Translations under genes and position numbers: made by a program
Shown: positions 39,591-49,000 of the stretch, in pieces
Numbering within the stretch: position 1 is the stretch's first letter
Layout: each line of letters starts with the position of its first letter
Notes under the pieces: generated by a model
Database searches by the model: none
What the model was told of the DNA's origin: nothing
The model's input: only the letters and a program-made list of their open reading frames with translations
Assembly: GCA_963665735.1 (NCBI GenBank)
Contig: OY762444.1
Location: 1,178,001-1,242,000, forward strand
DNA: 64,000 nt
Origin: CATOSK01 sp963665735
GTDB lineage: Bacteria; Chloroflexota; Dehalococcoidia; Lucifugimonadales; UBA3495
Direction: 5' to 3'

Positions 39591-42512
39591 ATGCTTCAAG
39601 CCCCCGAAAACAGAATAGCCCTTCCCGAGGACATGACCCTGGAACTGGATAACCTGAAGTTCCTGGAAATCCTCAAAAACATCGTCAGGGACGAGTACCG
39701 GAACCAGAACCGCGACCAAAGCGACCTCATCGTGATGGACGCGATGAAGACCGGGCACCTCACGTCCTTCTACACCCCGGACCGAATCGTAACCCCGGCC
39801 CGGGTGATGACCAACGGACACCTGAGGAGCGTCTGGTTCAAGCAGGCCGAATACCTGGGCCTGGAGGAACCCGCCGTCCTCAACTTCCACTTCGGACGCC
39901 CTCCCAACGAGGACGCCGAGCCCTTCCTCGCCGAACAGGACAAGGAGGTATGGGAGACCCTGGAGAACCTGAACCTCCAGCCGTACCTGTGGACCTGTTC
40001 CGGCAAACTGACCATCTTCGCCGCCCGTCCCGGGACCCTCGGGTTCCTCCCCCACGACATAACCGGGGAGGAACAGGAGTCCCTGTCGGGACTGGCATTC
40101 AAACCCGGAGCGGACCCGGGCAAGGTCGCCAAGCGGCTGCGCGTCAACAGCGGAGCCCCCGGCGTCTTCTTCCACCCGGAACCCTCCCACTTCCCCAACC
40201 TGCGGCTGGGCGAGGGAATGAACTACCGTGTCAAGGTCCGTGACTCGGGCACGGTGGGCGACGGCGGCGGATGCTGCCCCCGGAGCGTGGCCAACCAATT
40301 GCTCCGGGCCTCCGGAGCGCCCCGGTGGGGAGACATCATCGCCTTCCAGATAGTGATACTGGCGGCGGACTACAGCTTCAAGGGGCTGATCAACATCATC
40401 CCCGACGAGCTGTGGCAGGACTGGAGCGTGGACCTGATCATCGACGCCGAGAGCGTCAACCACCAGGTGCACAGCACGAAATTCACGGTGGGCAAGCTGA
40501 TGCCCACCCGTCACAAGCCCAACAAGCGGTACTTCTACGTCGAACCCCTGAACCACGGCGAGATCGTGGGGGCATTCACCGACGCCGCGGAGCTGGCCGA
40601 ACAGGTCGGCGTCATAGCGGAACGGGCTGACGGGGAACGGTGGCAGCGCGTCATCGAGGCGTGGCTGGACGAGGACCGCAGCCTCACCGAGGAGGACCTG
40701 GAACATCTTCATCCCCACGGGGAGGAGGTGGAACAGACCCACATCCAGGAGACCACCCAGCGGGACGAGGAAGAGAAGAACGGCCTGATGCTGGCCTACG
40801 AGGCCTCGGGCAAGAGTCCCTTCGCCCTGACCTGCGTGGCCAATATGCTGACCGAGGGACTGGCCAATACCTGGGAGTCCCACCTGAGCCGGTCCAGGCG
40901 CAAGGCCTACGACCGGGATGAACCCAACGCCAAGCCCACCATGAGCGGGATAATGATCTCCGGGGAGAACCTGCTCCTGATGGACCCCCGGTACGCCGGC
41001 GCGACCTATCCCCGCCGGGGTTACCTGCGCCTGATCTGGCACCCCCGCAAGGAGGACCAGCTCATCGGCGTGGGGCTGTCCCGGAAGGACACCCTGGAAT
41101 TCCGGGAGGCACTGGACGGGATGGACGTTGACGGCGACAAGGTCCAGTTCATACCCTTCACCGGGGAGAACGGACTGCCCATGGCGCAGATCCTGCGGCT
41201 GCCCTCCAGCCCCTACGGCGGGGCCAGGTTCCGCTTGAACCTGAAGGACGCCGCCCGGCTCCGCGAACTGGGATACCACTTCCACCGGCTGACCGGGGAG
41301 GGAAAATACCCCGACCTGTACCGGCGGGTGGACGGCGAGCAGGTGTACCCCGACGTGCTGCACGCGAAGCCCCACGAGACCCCCCCGGTGTGGACCACCA
41401 ATCCCCGGGAGATGGTCCGGCGGACGGCGGAGCTGAACCAGTACCACGGGTACATGGGCAAGGTATTCCTGGCCATCCAGAACCTGTGCTACGCCGACCG
41501 GTACGACCCCAAGTTCCACAAGTTCAACATCAGCGAGGAGGTCATCGACCCGTCGCTGAACGGCTCCAAGAATCCCGAGCAGGTCTACCTGCCCCTGCAG
41601 GAAGCCAACGTGCGCCTCATCGAGCAGGGCCATCCGGTGGACGGCTGCATCTTCCCCCGCATCAAGCCCGGAGTGCGCGAGCTCTTCGAGCAGCGGAACA
41701 AGGGGAAGAAGTTCGAGCCCGTCGTCACCTGCAAGCATCATCACCAAACCTGGCGGCAGGCCCAGGAGGCGGCCAACGCCGACCTGCGGAAACGCTCCCG
41801 GACCCGGGCCCTGATGGCCCACGGACCGGCGAGCCGCCTGACCGAACAACTCCCGGCGGAGCTCTACGAGATCGCGACCGCGGCCCTGGAGGCCCGGACC
41901 GAGGCGTGGGCCAACAAGGCGGGAGAGGAACGGGAGGTCTGGGCCCTGGAGGACCTGGAAAGGAACCAGAAGGAGGCCCGGATCGCCGCGCTGATTCACG
42001 AAGCCAAGGAGGCCGAAAGGAGCATCATCCTGGAGGCCCACGGGATGGCCCAGCAGTCCGTCCCGGACCTGGAACCCGGGCAGTTCATTGCCGCCTGGGT
42101 GCAGTGTTCGGTGAGCCGCGCCAAGCGGTTCCAGCGGCGGGAAGTGGATGCCATCCGCACCAACGCCCTGGTCAAGCTGCCCGCAGCCGAGATCCGGGGA
42201 TTCCTGAACGAGAGGTCCGAGCCCACCGCCGTGATTCGCGCGGAGGAACCGGACCTGATACAAGTCGGGGAGGAATGCTACGTGGAGGAATGTTCCAAGT
42301 CGCGGTGCGCCCCCCAGGGCAGCCGCAAGGGATACCCCCACTACCACCTTTCCAACGACGACGAAATCATCACGAACCTGAGGCCCGAGGCCCGCAGCTA
42401 CGTGGGCCTGAAGCTCCGGGCGGCCGGCGAGGTTCCCGTCATCTCCGCGGGAGAGTGGGAACAGGCCGACCCCCAATCGGTGTTCGTGGTAATCAACCCG
42501 GGAGAGGCCTAG
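39591..42512 (+). CDS. Candidate single-subunit two-barrel RNA polymerase (QDE-1/YonO-like), 973 aa
   Basis: Several landmarks occur in the order known for eukaryotic RdRPs (QDE-1/RDR) and phage YonO. Around residues 250-310: FQIVILAADYSFKGLINI with Lys264 (the family's KG lysine), HSTKF with Lys297 (the family's S-x-KF lysine) and KLMPTRHKPNKR, which also resembles the beta-subunit KxxGRHGNKG loop. At residues 512-516: DVDGD (GMDVDGDKVQFIPF), the metal-binding DxDGD loop of the second barrel. About 100 residues on: GYMGKVFLAIQNL, VIDPSLNG and PEQVYLPLQEA, where RDR proteins carry GKI...H, AVD..KTG. The lysine-to-aspartate distance (215) is close to that in QDE-1 (about 240, from memory). The C-terminal 250 residues are helical and charged. 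No signal or membrane segment. ATG 39591 follows AAAGGGAGCGGAACC. Confidence 0.7.
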   Translation: MLQAPENRIALPEDMTLELDNLKFLEILKNIVRDEYRNQNRDQSDLIVMDAMKTGHLTSFYTPDRIVTPARVMTNGHLRSVWFKQAEYLGLEEPAVLNFHFGRPPNEDAEPFLAEQDKEVWETLENLNLQPYLWTCSGKLTIFAARPGTLGFLPHDITGEEQESLSGLAFKPGADPGKVAKRLRVNSGAPGVFFHPEPSHFPNLRLGEGMNYRVKVRDSGTVGDGGGCCPRSVANQLLRASGAPRWGDIIAFQIVILAADYSFKGLINIIPDELWQDWSVDLIIDAESVNHQVHSTKFTVGKLMPTRHKPNKRYFYVEPLNHGEIVGAFTDAAELAEQVGVIAERADGERWQRVIEAWLDEDRSLTEEDLEHLHPHGEEVEQTHIQETTQRDEEEKNGLMLAYEASGKSPFALTCVANMLTEGLANTWESHLSRSRRKAYDRDEPNAKPTMSGIMISGENLLLMDPRYAGATYPRRGYLRLIWHPRKEDQLIGVGLSRKDTLEFREALDGMDVDGDKVQFIPFTGENGLPMAQILRLPSSPYGGARFRLNLKDAARLRELGYHFHRLTGEGKYPDLYRRVDGEQVYPDVLHAKPHETPPVWTTNPREMVRRTAELNQYHGYMGKVFLAIQNLCYADRYDPKFHKFNISEEVIDPSLNGSKNPEQVYLPLQEANVRLIEQGHPVDGCIFPRIKPGVRELFEQRNKGKKFEPVVTCKHHHQTWRQAQEAANADLRKRSRTRALMAHGPASRLTEQLPAELYEIATAALEARTEAWANKAGEEREVWALEDLERNQKEARIAALIHEAKEAERSIILEAHGMAQQSVPDLEPGQFIAAWVQCSVSRAKRFQRREVDAIRTNALVKLPAAEIRGFLNERSEPTAVIRAEEPDLIQVGEECYVEECSKSRCAPQGSRKGYPHYHLSNDDEIITNLRPEARSYVGLKLRAAGEVPVISAGEWEQADPQSVFVVINPGEA

Positions 42513-42553
42513 AGCCTCTCCCCAGGGGAGAAAACGAAGAAAGGGAGGTCGAC

Positions 42554-42781
42554 ATGACCACCATCACCAACAACAACCCCGGCTCCCGGGAGGGAACCGC
42601 GGGGGAATACAAACTGGGCTACTCCCAGGCCATGAAGGACGTGGAACTCTGGATGGCGAAGCTGGAGAAGCGGAGCCGGGAACGCGTCATCGTGAGGGAG
42701 GAAATAGCCCAACTGGTGGAGGAAGTGCTCTACCAGGTGAAAATCAAACAGGACCCGGGAGACCCCGGCCTGGACTGGTAA
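42554..42781 (+). CDS. Hypothetical protein, 75 aa
   Basis: Starts 41 bases after the polymerase candidate, after AAGGGAGGTCGAC. A low-complexity start (TTITNNNPGSREG) and a long amphipathic helix KLGYSQAMKDVELWMAKLEK ... EIAQLVEEVLYQV. It may be a partner subunit, judged only from position. Confidence 0.65.
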   Translation: MTTITNNNPGSREGTAGEYKLGYSQAMKDVELWMAKLEKRSRERVIVREEIAQLVEEVLYQVKIKQDPGDPGLDW

Positions 42782-42827
42782 CCGGAAGGAGGGAAAACCT
42801 CTCCCGGAACAGAAAGGAGGCCGGCCG

Positions 42828-43166
42828 ATGGTCGACTTCAACAACCTGCCCAAACGTACCCGGAAAGACTGCGCCGAGTGCGGCGAGGAATTCCGGGGCA
42901 CGGAAGAAGAATCCCTCTGCTTCCAGTGCGCCTACTGGAAGGAAAACCCCGAGGATGCCCCCGGGTACTTCACCTGGGCCCGGGACCCCGATGACGGTTG
43001 GGTCGCCCAGGCACGGTGGAGGGACCTGGAACCGCCTCCCAAAGAGGGACAAACCATCACCGTTCACCGGAAGGACGGGACCACCCAGCAGAAAACGGTG
43101 GCCAAACCGTGGACCGACCGGTACAACATGGACGGAACCCGCATCATCCGCTGCCTGGTGAAGTAA
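42828..43166 (+). CDS. Zinc-ribbon protein, 112 aa
   Basis: CAECGEEFRG ... LCFQC is a clear C-x2-C-x15-C-x2-C ribbon. The C-terminal part (TITVHRKDGTTQQKTVAKPW) is strand-rich and basic. ATG 42828 follows AAAGGAGGCCGGCC. Together with the previous genes it forms the polymerase operon. Confidence 0.7.
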   Translation: MVDFNNLPKRTRKDCAECGEEFRGTEEESLCFQCAYWKENPEDAPGYFTWARDPDDGWVAQARWRDLEPPPKEGQTITVHRKDGTTQQKTVAKPWTDRYNMDGTRIIRCLVK

Positions 43167-43264
43167 CAACTTCCCGGCAGCCCCGAAAACCGAATAACGG
43201 ACCCCGGCGCATAGCCAACAAGAAATGCGCCGGGAAGAGATTCCGGCGCGGAGGAGTGAAGGCA

Positions 43265-43492
43265 ATGAAACTCGAAGCGTCAAGAATCCGCAGCGCGGAG
43301 ATGATCCGCAAACCCGACGGCCTCTACTGCCGCATCGGGTACGTCAAGAACCCGCCAGGGAACCGGCAATGGACCGACGGCATCCGCCGACTGGCCCGCC
43401 GGACGTGGGAGAACCGGTACGGCAAGGCCGCCATCATCGCGCTGGCTCTCGCCGCCGCCGCGAACCTCCTGCTGAAACTGGTGGGGATGTAG
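43265..43492 (+). CDS. Tail-anchored small protein, 75 aa
   Basis: ATG 43265 follows GAGGAGTGAAGGC; GTG 43256 is an alternative. Basic N-terminal 50 residues with CRIGYVKNPPGNRQW, then one C-terminal helix (AAIIALALAAAANLLLKL) that would anchor it in the membrane. Function unknown. Confidence 0.6.
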   Translation: MKLEASRIRSAEMIRKPDGLYCRIGYVKNPPGNRQWTDGIRRLARRTWENRYGKAAIIALALAAAANLLLKLVGM

Positions 43493-43509
43493 GAGAGGGG
43501 GTGAACGCC

Positions 43510-44208
43510 ATGATGAAGCCATTTCTCCTGGCGCTGGCCGTATTCTTCGCGGCGGGAACCGTGATGGAGCACGTGCTGGATGCAATAACCGACCCCCGGA
43601 ACGAGGCCGCCGTGCAGGCAACCTTCGACCGGGCGGTATCGTCCCAATCCCACTTCATTCCGCCGCTTCACCAGGCCCAACCCACTCCCGAGGTCAGGGA
43701 GAAGGGTGAGAACATGAACCTGGTGAACTGTTCCGGCAGGGAGATAAGCCGGATGCGGACCATGAACGTCGAGGGAACCGTCCTGGAAGTCCTGGACGGG
43801 GACACGCTACGAATGGCCATAGGGGGAGAGAGCGTCAGTGTCCGGCTCTGGGGAATAGATGCCCCGGAATCGGACCAGCCCCGGGGAGACCAGGCCAAGA
43901 ACCACCTGGCCCGGATGGTCAACCCGAACACCCGCATCCCCGTCCACATCATCGGGACGGACGCCTACGAACGACTCATCGTGACCCTTGGGGAAGATGA
44001 CGAGACGGCGGTGAACTTCCGGATGGTGCTGGACGGCATGGCCTACCACTACCGCGAATACGCCCCGGGCAACCGGTGCCTGGCAGAAGCCCAGAAACTG
44101 GCCCAGCAGCGCAGGAGCGGAGTCTGGAGCCAGGACCCGAGGGGCGAGCATCGTCCCTGGGACCACCGCCGGGAGCGGACCATCAACCAGGCGGAAAAGA
44201 GCGCCTGA
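43510..44208 (+). CDS. Thermonuclease (SNase-like) with N-terminal signal/anchor, 232 aa
   Basis: A hydrophobic N-terminus (FLLALAVFFAAGTVMEHVL) exports or anchors the protein. Residues about 85-225 form the staphylococcal-nuclease fold: GTVLEVLDGDTLRMAI, RLWGIDAPESDQP, DAYERLIVTL and the GVWSQDP end. Of the nuclease catalytic set, the first-strand DGDT, the IDAPE and an Arg (YERL) are present. Only part of the family degrades DNA; others bind RNA or protein. An external nuclease could help DNA uptake or defence. A paralogue with a C-terminal anchor lies at 57192. Confidence 0.85.
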   Translation: MMKPFLLALAVFFAAGTVMEHVLDAITDPRNEAAVQATFDRAVSSQSHFIPPLHQAQPTPEVREKGENMNLVNCSGREISRMRTMNVEGTVLEVLDGDTLRMAIGGESVSVRLWGIDAPESDQPRGDQAKNHLARMVNPNTRIPVHIIGTDAYERLIVTLGEDDETAVNFRMVLDGMAYHYREYAPGNRCLAEAQKLAQQRRSGVWSQDPRGEHRPWDHRRERTINQAEKSA

Positions 44209-44252
44209 AGAAAAACGGGGATTCGTAAACCCGACCCAGGGGAAACCGGGGA

Positions 44253-44286
44253 AGCCCTCCGAGAACATCGGGGGGCTTTTCCTTTT
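44253..44286 (+). terminator. Rho-independent terminator
   Basis: AGCCCTCCGA-GAACA-TCGGGGGGCT, ten base pairs with one G-U pair, followed by TTTCCTTTT. Confidence 0.9.
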
Positions 44287-44310
44287 GAGTAACGAGCGGA
44301 GAATAGAACG

Positions 44311-44538
44311 ATGCAGTGCGAAACCTGTGGAAAAGAAACCCCGGTGGTGCGCCGGTTCATCGGTTTCTTCGGCCTCAACGAGACACACAGCCGGTGGTGC
44401 CGGGAATGCCTGCCGGCGGCGGCTACCGCCGCGGGATTGCCTCCCGACGACGTAGTGAGGGATTTCGACCGCTGCGTTGAGGCCGTAGCCGCCGGCAGGA
44501 CCGAGTACGAGGAACGGAAGCGGCGCAGGTCGGGGTGA
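44311..44538 (+). CDS. Zinc-ribbon protein, 75 aa
   Basis: CETCGKETPVVRRFIGFFGLNETHSRWCRECL is a C-x2-C ... C-x2-C unit of about 25 residues, followed by a helix with VVRDFDRCVEAVAAG and a basic end. ATG 44311 follows GCGGAGAATAGAACG. Found after the nuclease terminator and before the convergent transfer genes. Confidence 0.65.
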   Translation: MQCETCGKETPVVRRFIGFFGLNETHSRWCRECLPAAATAAGLPPDDVVRDFDRCVEAVAAGRTEYEERKRRRSG

Positions 44539-44591
44539 ACCTCAAGAATCGGATGGGACTGTGAGAACCCGGGAAGAAATCGCAGGAGAAA

Positions 44592-46067
44592 CTATCCCAG
44601 CGCCGCCCGCTCCCCGTAGTTGGACCAGCAGTCCGGCGATCCCACCGGCCCGGTCCGCTTCAAACGCTGGATGGTCGACGTCAGCATCCTCACCCCCATC
44701 CCCTTGCCCACTTCCTGGAAGACCGCTTCCGCCGCATCGTCCCGGCAGACCACCAGAGCCGGCCACCGGTCCGAACGAAGTTCCGACCCGTAACCCCGCA
44801 GCTTCTGCGAAACCCGCAACTTCCCCCGGGCCGACCGCTCGTACTCCAGGTAGGCCCAGGTCCGGCCGTAGGGGCCGTCTCCCAGGAAAACCATCCCGTC
44901 GGGGAAGATGCCCCCACCCCGTCCCAGGTCCTCCCAGTGCCGCCACCCCGCCGCCACCGGCATCTTCGCCGCCATGAACCCGCCGATCAGGTTCATCACC
45001 CCGTCCTCGTGAATCCGCAGCCGGGGACGCTCCGCCCAGGACATGGAGCCGGAACGCCGCGCCACCTGGGAATAGTGCATCCGGTCCCGCCGGGCCAGGA
45101 CATTCCGCCCCCGGGAGGTGAGAACGTAACGGTGCCGGTTCAGGTACGGGACGGTCTCCAAAATACCGAAGTCCTGCAGCTGCCGGCAGGCGTAATAGGC
45201 CGTTCGCCCGGTGACCGGCTCCCCCACGTCCTGACGCAGCAGCCACATCCGGCACCCCGGCCACTGGGCAACCACCTCCAACGCCCGGCCCGCGGACATT
45301 CCCCGGTTCTCCGACCAGGGGCATTCCTTCACCCGGCGCTCCCAACTCCAGCCCCCCATCCCCGGGGGTTCCAGCGCCTGGTGCACCCAGCCCCGGCTGG
45401 GCGACGGTTCCCGCGCCCCGGAGAAAAGCCGGTCCCGCACGCACCAGACCGTCACCAACCCCCCCATGCCCACGCTGCGAGCCGCCCGGTAGACCAGCTG
45501 CCGCTGCCACTCGTCGCTGACCGCGAAGATCAGCATCCCCGGCCAGGGAGACTCCCGGGAAACCCGGATCCGCTCCAGGTCCATGGCCAGCCCCGACAGC
45601 CGCCCGGCTATCACGTCCTCCGACTGGTACAGCCCGCTCCAGAAAAGGGCCACCCAGCCGAACTCGTAACGGGCCACGGCGTCCGCCGCCCGGCCCCGGA
45701 GCCAGAGGAACTCCTGGAAGGAACCCATCCCGGGAACCTCGGGCAGGAAACGGTAGAAGAGTTCCAGGGAAGGCAGACGCTCCAGCAAACGGGACAACAA
45801 TCCCTCGTGGTGCCAGCCCGGGGCCCCCGGTCCCACCAACCGCCAGCGCACCGCCCGGGGACGGAGCCACCCCAGCAGCGACCCTCCCACCAGTCCCGCG
45901 TCCCGCAACTCCAGCATCCGGTCATAGACCACGCTGGAGGCAACCCCCGAAAGGGGTATCAGGTCCCCCACCGTGGCCAGGGGCAGAGTTTGGAGCAGGG
46001 AGAAGAGCTGCGCGGCCCCCTCGCTCAGGGTACGGGGAGGAGCCATCCGGTCCGCGGGAGCCGTCAA
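44592..46067 (-). CDS. Replication-relaxation-like winged-helix protein, 491 aa
   Basis: Two winged-helix regions can be seen (about residues 14-65 with LPLATVGDLIPLSGVASSVVYDRML, and about 245-320 with TGRTAYYACRQLQDFGILETV). A nuclease-like C-terminal domain (residues about 385-480) reads FPDGMVFLGD, YLEYERSARGKLRVSQKLRGY, PALVVCRDD. This layout resembles the replication-relaxation family (PF13814), which accompanies TraG/FtsK-type ATPases on actinobacterial and other plasmids. It sits three bases after the ATPase gene on the same strand, so the two are one operon. The D-x-ExE-K-like residues hint at a PD-(D/E)XK relative. Confidence 0.65.
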   Translation of the reverse strand: MTAPADRMAPPRTLSEGAAQLFSLLQTLPLATVGDLIPLSGVASSVVYDRMLELRDAGLVGGSLLGWLRPRAVRWRLVGPGAPGWHHEGLLSRLLERLPSLELFYRFLPEVPGMGSFQEFLWLRGRAADAVARYEFGWVALFWSGLYQSEDVIAGRLSGLAMDLERIRVSRESPWPGMLIFAVSDEWQRQLVYRAARSVGMGGLVTVWCVRDRLFSGAREPSPSRGWVHQALEPPGMGGWSWERRVKECPWSENRGMSAGRALEVVAQWPGCRMWLLRQDVGEPVTGRTAYYACRQLQDFGILETVPYLNRHRYVLTSRGRNVLARRDRMHYSQVARRSGSMSWAERPRLRIHEDGVMNLIGGFMAAKMPVAAGWRHWEDLGRGGGIFPDGMVFLGDGPYGRTWAYLEYERSARGKLRVSQKLRGYGSELRSDRWPALVVCRDDAAEAVFQEVGKGMGVRMLTSTIQRLKRTGPVGSPDCWSNYGERAALG

Positions 46068-46070
46068 CTC

Positions 46071-49000
46071 CTAACCCTCCCCGCCGCCGGTCCGGTTCAG
46101 GGAACCCAGGCTGCGTGACTCCCGGGGTTCGCCCAGTTCCTCATCCACCATCTCCCCCCGAGCCGCCCGCAGGCCGGCGGCGAATCCCTCGTCCCGCCCG
46201 GCAGCCACCCCCTCGGCCCGGGCCGATTCCGCAGCCTGGGCCATTTCACCCTTGACCCGGCGCTCGGCCCGCCGGTTGGCCCGGGAGATCTGCTCCCCCA
46301 TCCGGTTGTCGATGGCCTCGCGCAATGCCGGGTCCCGGTTGTTGGGATCGGCCAGGTACTCGATGACCTCCGGAGCCAGCTGGCTGCGCTCCACCGATTT
46401 CTCGGACACCCGGCGCTGGGAACCCTTCCGGGCCGGCGGCGAGCCCACCAGTTCCTCCCCCAGGGATGCCGCCGGAGCCGTCTGCCAGCCGGCCGTGGCG
46501 CCGGCCCCCACCGGGTCACCCTCGGGAACCGGATCCACCCGGGGAGAACGGGGGCCGGGATGGTCGCCGCCACCGCCGCTCAGGATCTCATCGTAGAGGC
46601 TGCCCGGAACCGGGGAGGGCGACGGAGCCGCCGGGGCCGGGGCGTCGGGAGAACCGCGGGCGTCGTCGGGCTTGGCCGGAGCCGCGGAACCGGATCCCAG
46701 CTTGCCGCCGGACTGGAGAGCCGCGTCCTCCTCCATACGGGCCCAAGCCTCATCCCAGTCCATGGTGTACTCCCGGGACGCCTCCAGAACCGCCTCCACG
46801 GAATCGTCGCTGCCATGGGTGACGTCCGGCGGCGGCAGGGTGCTCATGGTGAAGGCCGGGTAGGTCATGATGTCGGAGACGATGCGGACACAGCAGTGGC
46901 GGGGCAGCAGGTTCACCAGCATATTCCCGCTGACCCGGTCCGAGTCCATCTCGGCAGAGATGATGTGGGCGTCCTCGGCGGACATCTGGTAGGCGATAAT
47001 CACTCCCACGTTCCCCAGCACCCCGGCCTTGAGCTTACGTTCCTGGGTGTCCAGCCGGGCGATGGACTGGGTGGCCAGCATCATGGAGAGGCCGTACTTC
47101 CGACCCTCGGCGAACATGGACTCCCAGTCCGCGCCGGTGACCGACTGGAATTCGTCGCAGACCAGCAGGCACCTGGCCCGCTGGGAGGGGGGCAGGTTCT
47201 CCTGGTCCCGCAGGGCCGACTCCATAAGGCTGACGATGGTGCCGCCCATCAGCGCGGCGGGGCCCTTGCCCACCGTTCCCTGGGCGGTGGAGGCCAGCAG
47301 CACCAGGCCCTCGGAGAGGATGTCGCTGAACATGATGGTGGACTCCCGCTGCCCCATGATGACGGCGGAACGCCGGTTGGCGGCATAGGCTCCCACCCGG
47401 CTGAACACCGGCCCCACGGCCTCGGCCCGGGTCTCCCTGGGCCAGCCCAGGTACATCTGGAACCAGTTCTTCAGGCTCTGGTCGTTGACCCGGCTGAGCA
47501 CCCGGCGCTGGAAGGGACTCATGGTGGTGGTCTGGTTCCGCCCCGAGCCGCTGGTCTCGCCGTCCTGGAGCAGCATCAGGATATCCAGCATGGTCAGCAT
47601 CTCGTCCCGCCGGGTGTCGGGATGGGAGTTGAACTCGTAGACCATCATCAGCGAGTGCTTGAGCAGGTCCTCCAGCCGGCCTCCCCAGGTATCCCACAGG
47701 TGCTTGACCGTGTTGATGATGGTGTCCACGCAACGGTCCCGGTCTGGAAACAGCAACGGGTCCACCAGGTTGAGTCCCGGAACCCGGTCGGTGCGCCCGA
47801 AGTCCAGCACCCGCACCTTGTGGGCGATCTCCGGCGGGACCATCCTGAGGATGTCCCGCACCAGGTCGGCGTGGGGGTCGATGACCACCACGGCCCCGGG
47901 GTCGCGGCCGGCGGCCTTGCGCCGGAGCTTGTAGTCGATGATCTGCTTGACCAGGGTGGACTTGCCCACCCCCGACTTGCCCAGGATGACGGCGTGCTTG
48001 TTGATGGAGGACTCGGGGATGTGAATCTCCCGTTCCCCGGAGCGGCCCACCAGGGGGCCCGAATCCTCGGAGGATGAGCTCAGGTCGCCCAGGAAGGGAA
48101 CCAGGTTCCCCGAGGCGATGCGCTCCATGGAAGCCATCTCGCTCATGCCCAGGGGAGGATGCCAGACGGTGGCCACCTCCCGGGCCGAAAGCACCGTGCG
48201 CCGGGCCCCGGACTCCTGCAGCCACGAGAGGACCCGGCTGCCGCCGACGAAGGGATGCACGTCGTGGTCCTGACCGGCCAGCCAGCCCAGGATGGGATTG
48301 TCCCCCACCAGCCGGTTGCTCTTGTACTCCCGGTGGGCCACCGCGCTGCCCGAGTAGGCCACCGCCCGGCCCGCCTTCCAGGAATTCCCCGCCGGGTTGT
48401 CGAAGGAACGCAGGCAGTCCACCACCTGTTCCAGGGAAATCCGGGCAGCGCCCTCGTCGGCGGGGTTGGAATAGATGCGGACTATCTGGAGCTCGGTCCA
48501 GAAACCGAGGGACTTGAGCTTCTCCTCGATGAGGGCCTCGTCCAGGTAGGGACGCCGTCGCTCTCCCTTCAGGAGCTTCCTGATCCGCCAGGCTCCCAGC
48601 CCCGCGGCCGCGGCGGCCAGGTCGAAGACCATCAGCCCGGGAATGTTGCTCGACTGCCAGAAGTACCAGTTAGCCAGGGCCGTCATGCCCAGGGAACCCA
48701 GGACGAAGGCCGTCTTCAGGCTGATCCCGGAATTGGCGGAGGCCTCGGCCTCGGCCCGGGACTCCCGGTCCTCCCCGTCCCGCCGGGCCTGCATCTTGTC
48801 CTGCCACCGGGAGCTCCAGTTCTCCGGGGCCGGGCGGATGAGCAGCCGGAAGCCCAGCCGGTCGCCGCCCTGGGCGCCCACGTTGACGGTATTGCTGGAA
48901 ATGACGCCGATGAGACCGGCCAGGGGGTCCATCTCCGCCTGGCGGATCAAGCCGTCGTCCAGCACCCGCAGGGGCAGGTAGCTCTCCCGTTCCAGGTAGA

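Noticed and set aside
39402..42476. A 1024-codon open frame on the minus strand
   Set aside because: It is the antisense of the polymerase candidate, made possible by GC-rich third positions. Its translation is low-complexity (Gly, Leu, Val, Pro) without domains, and the plus strand has the motifs, ribosome-binding site and spacing.
46560..48077. A 505-codon plus-strand frame opposite the TraG-like ATPase
   Set aside because: Antisense shadow: His/Gly/Val-rich without structure, while the minus strand has Walker motifs.
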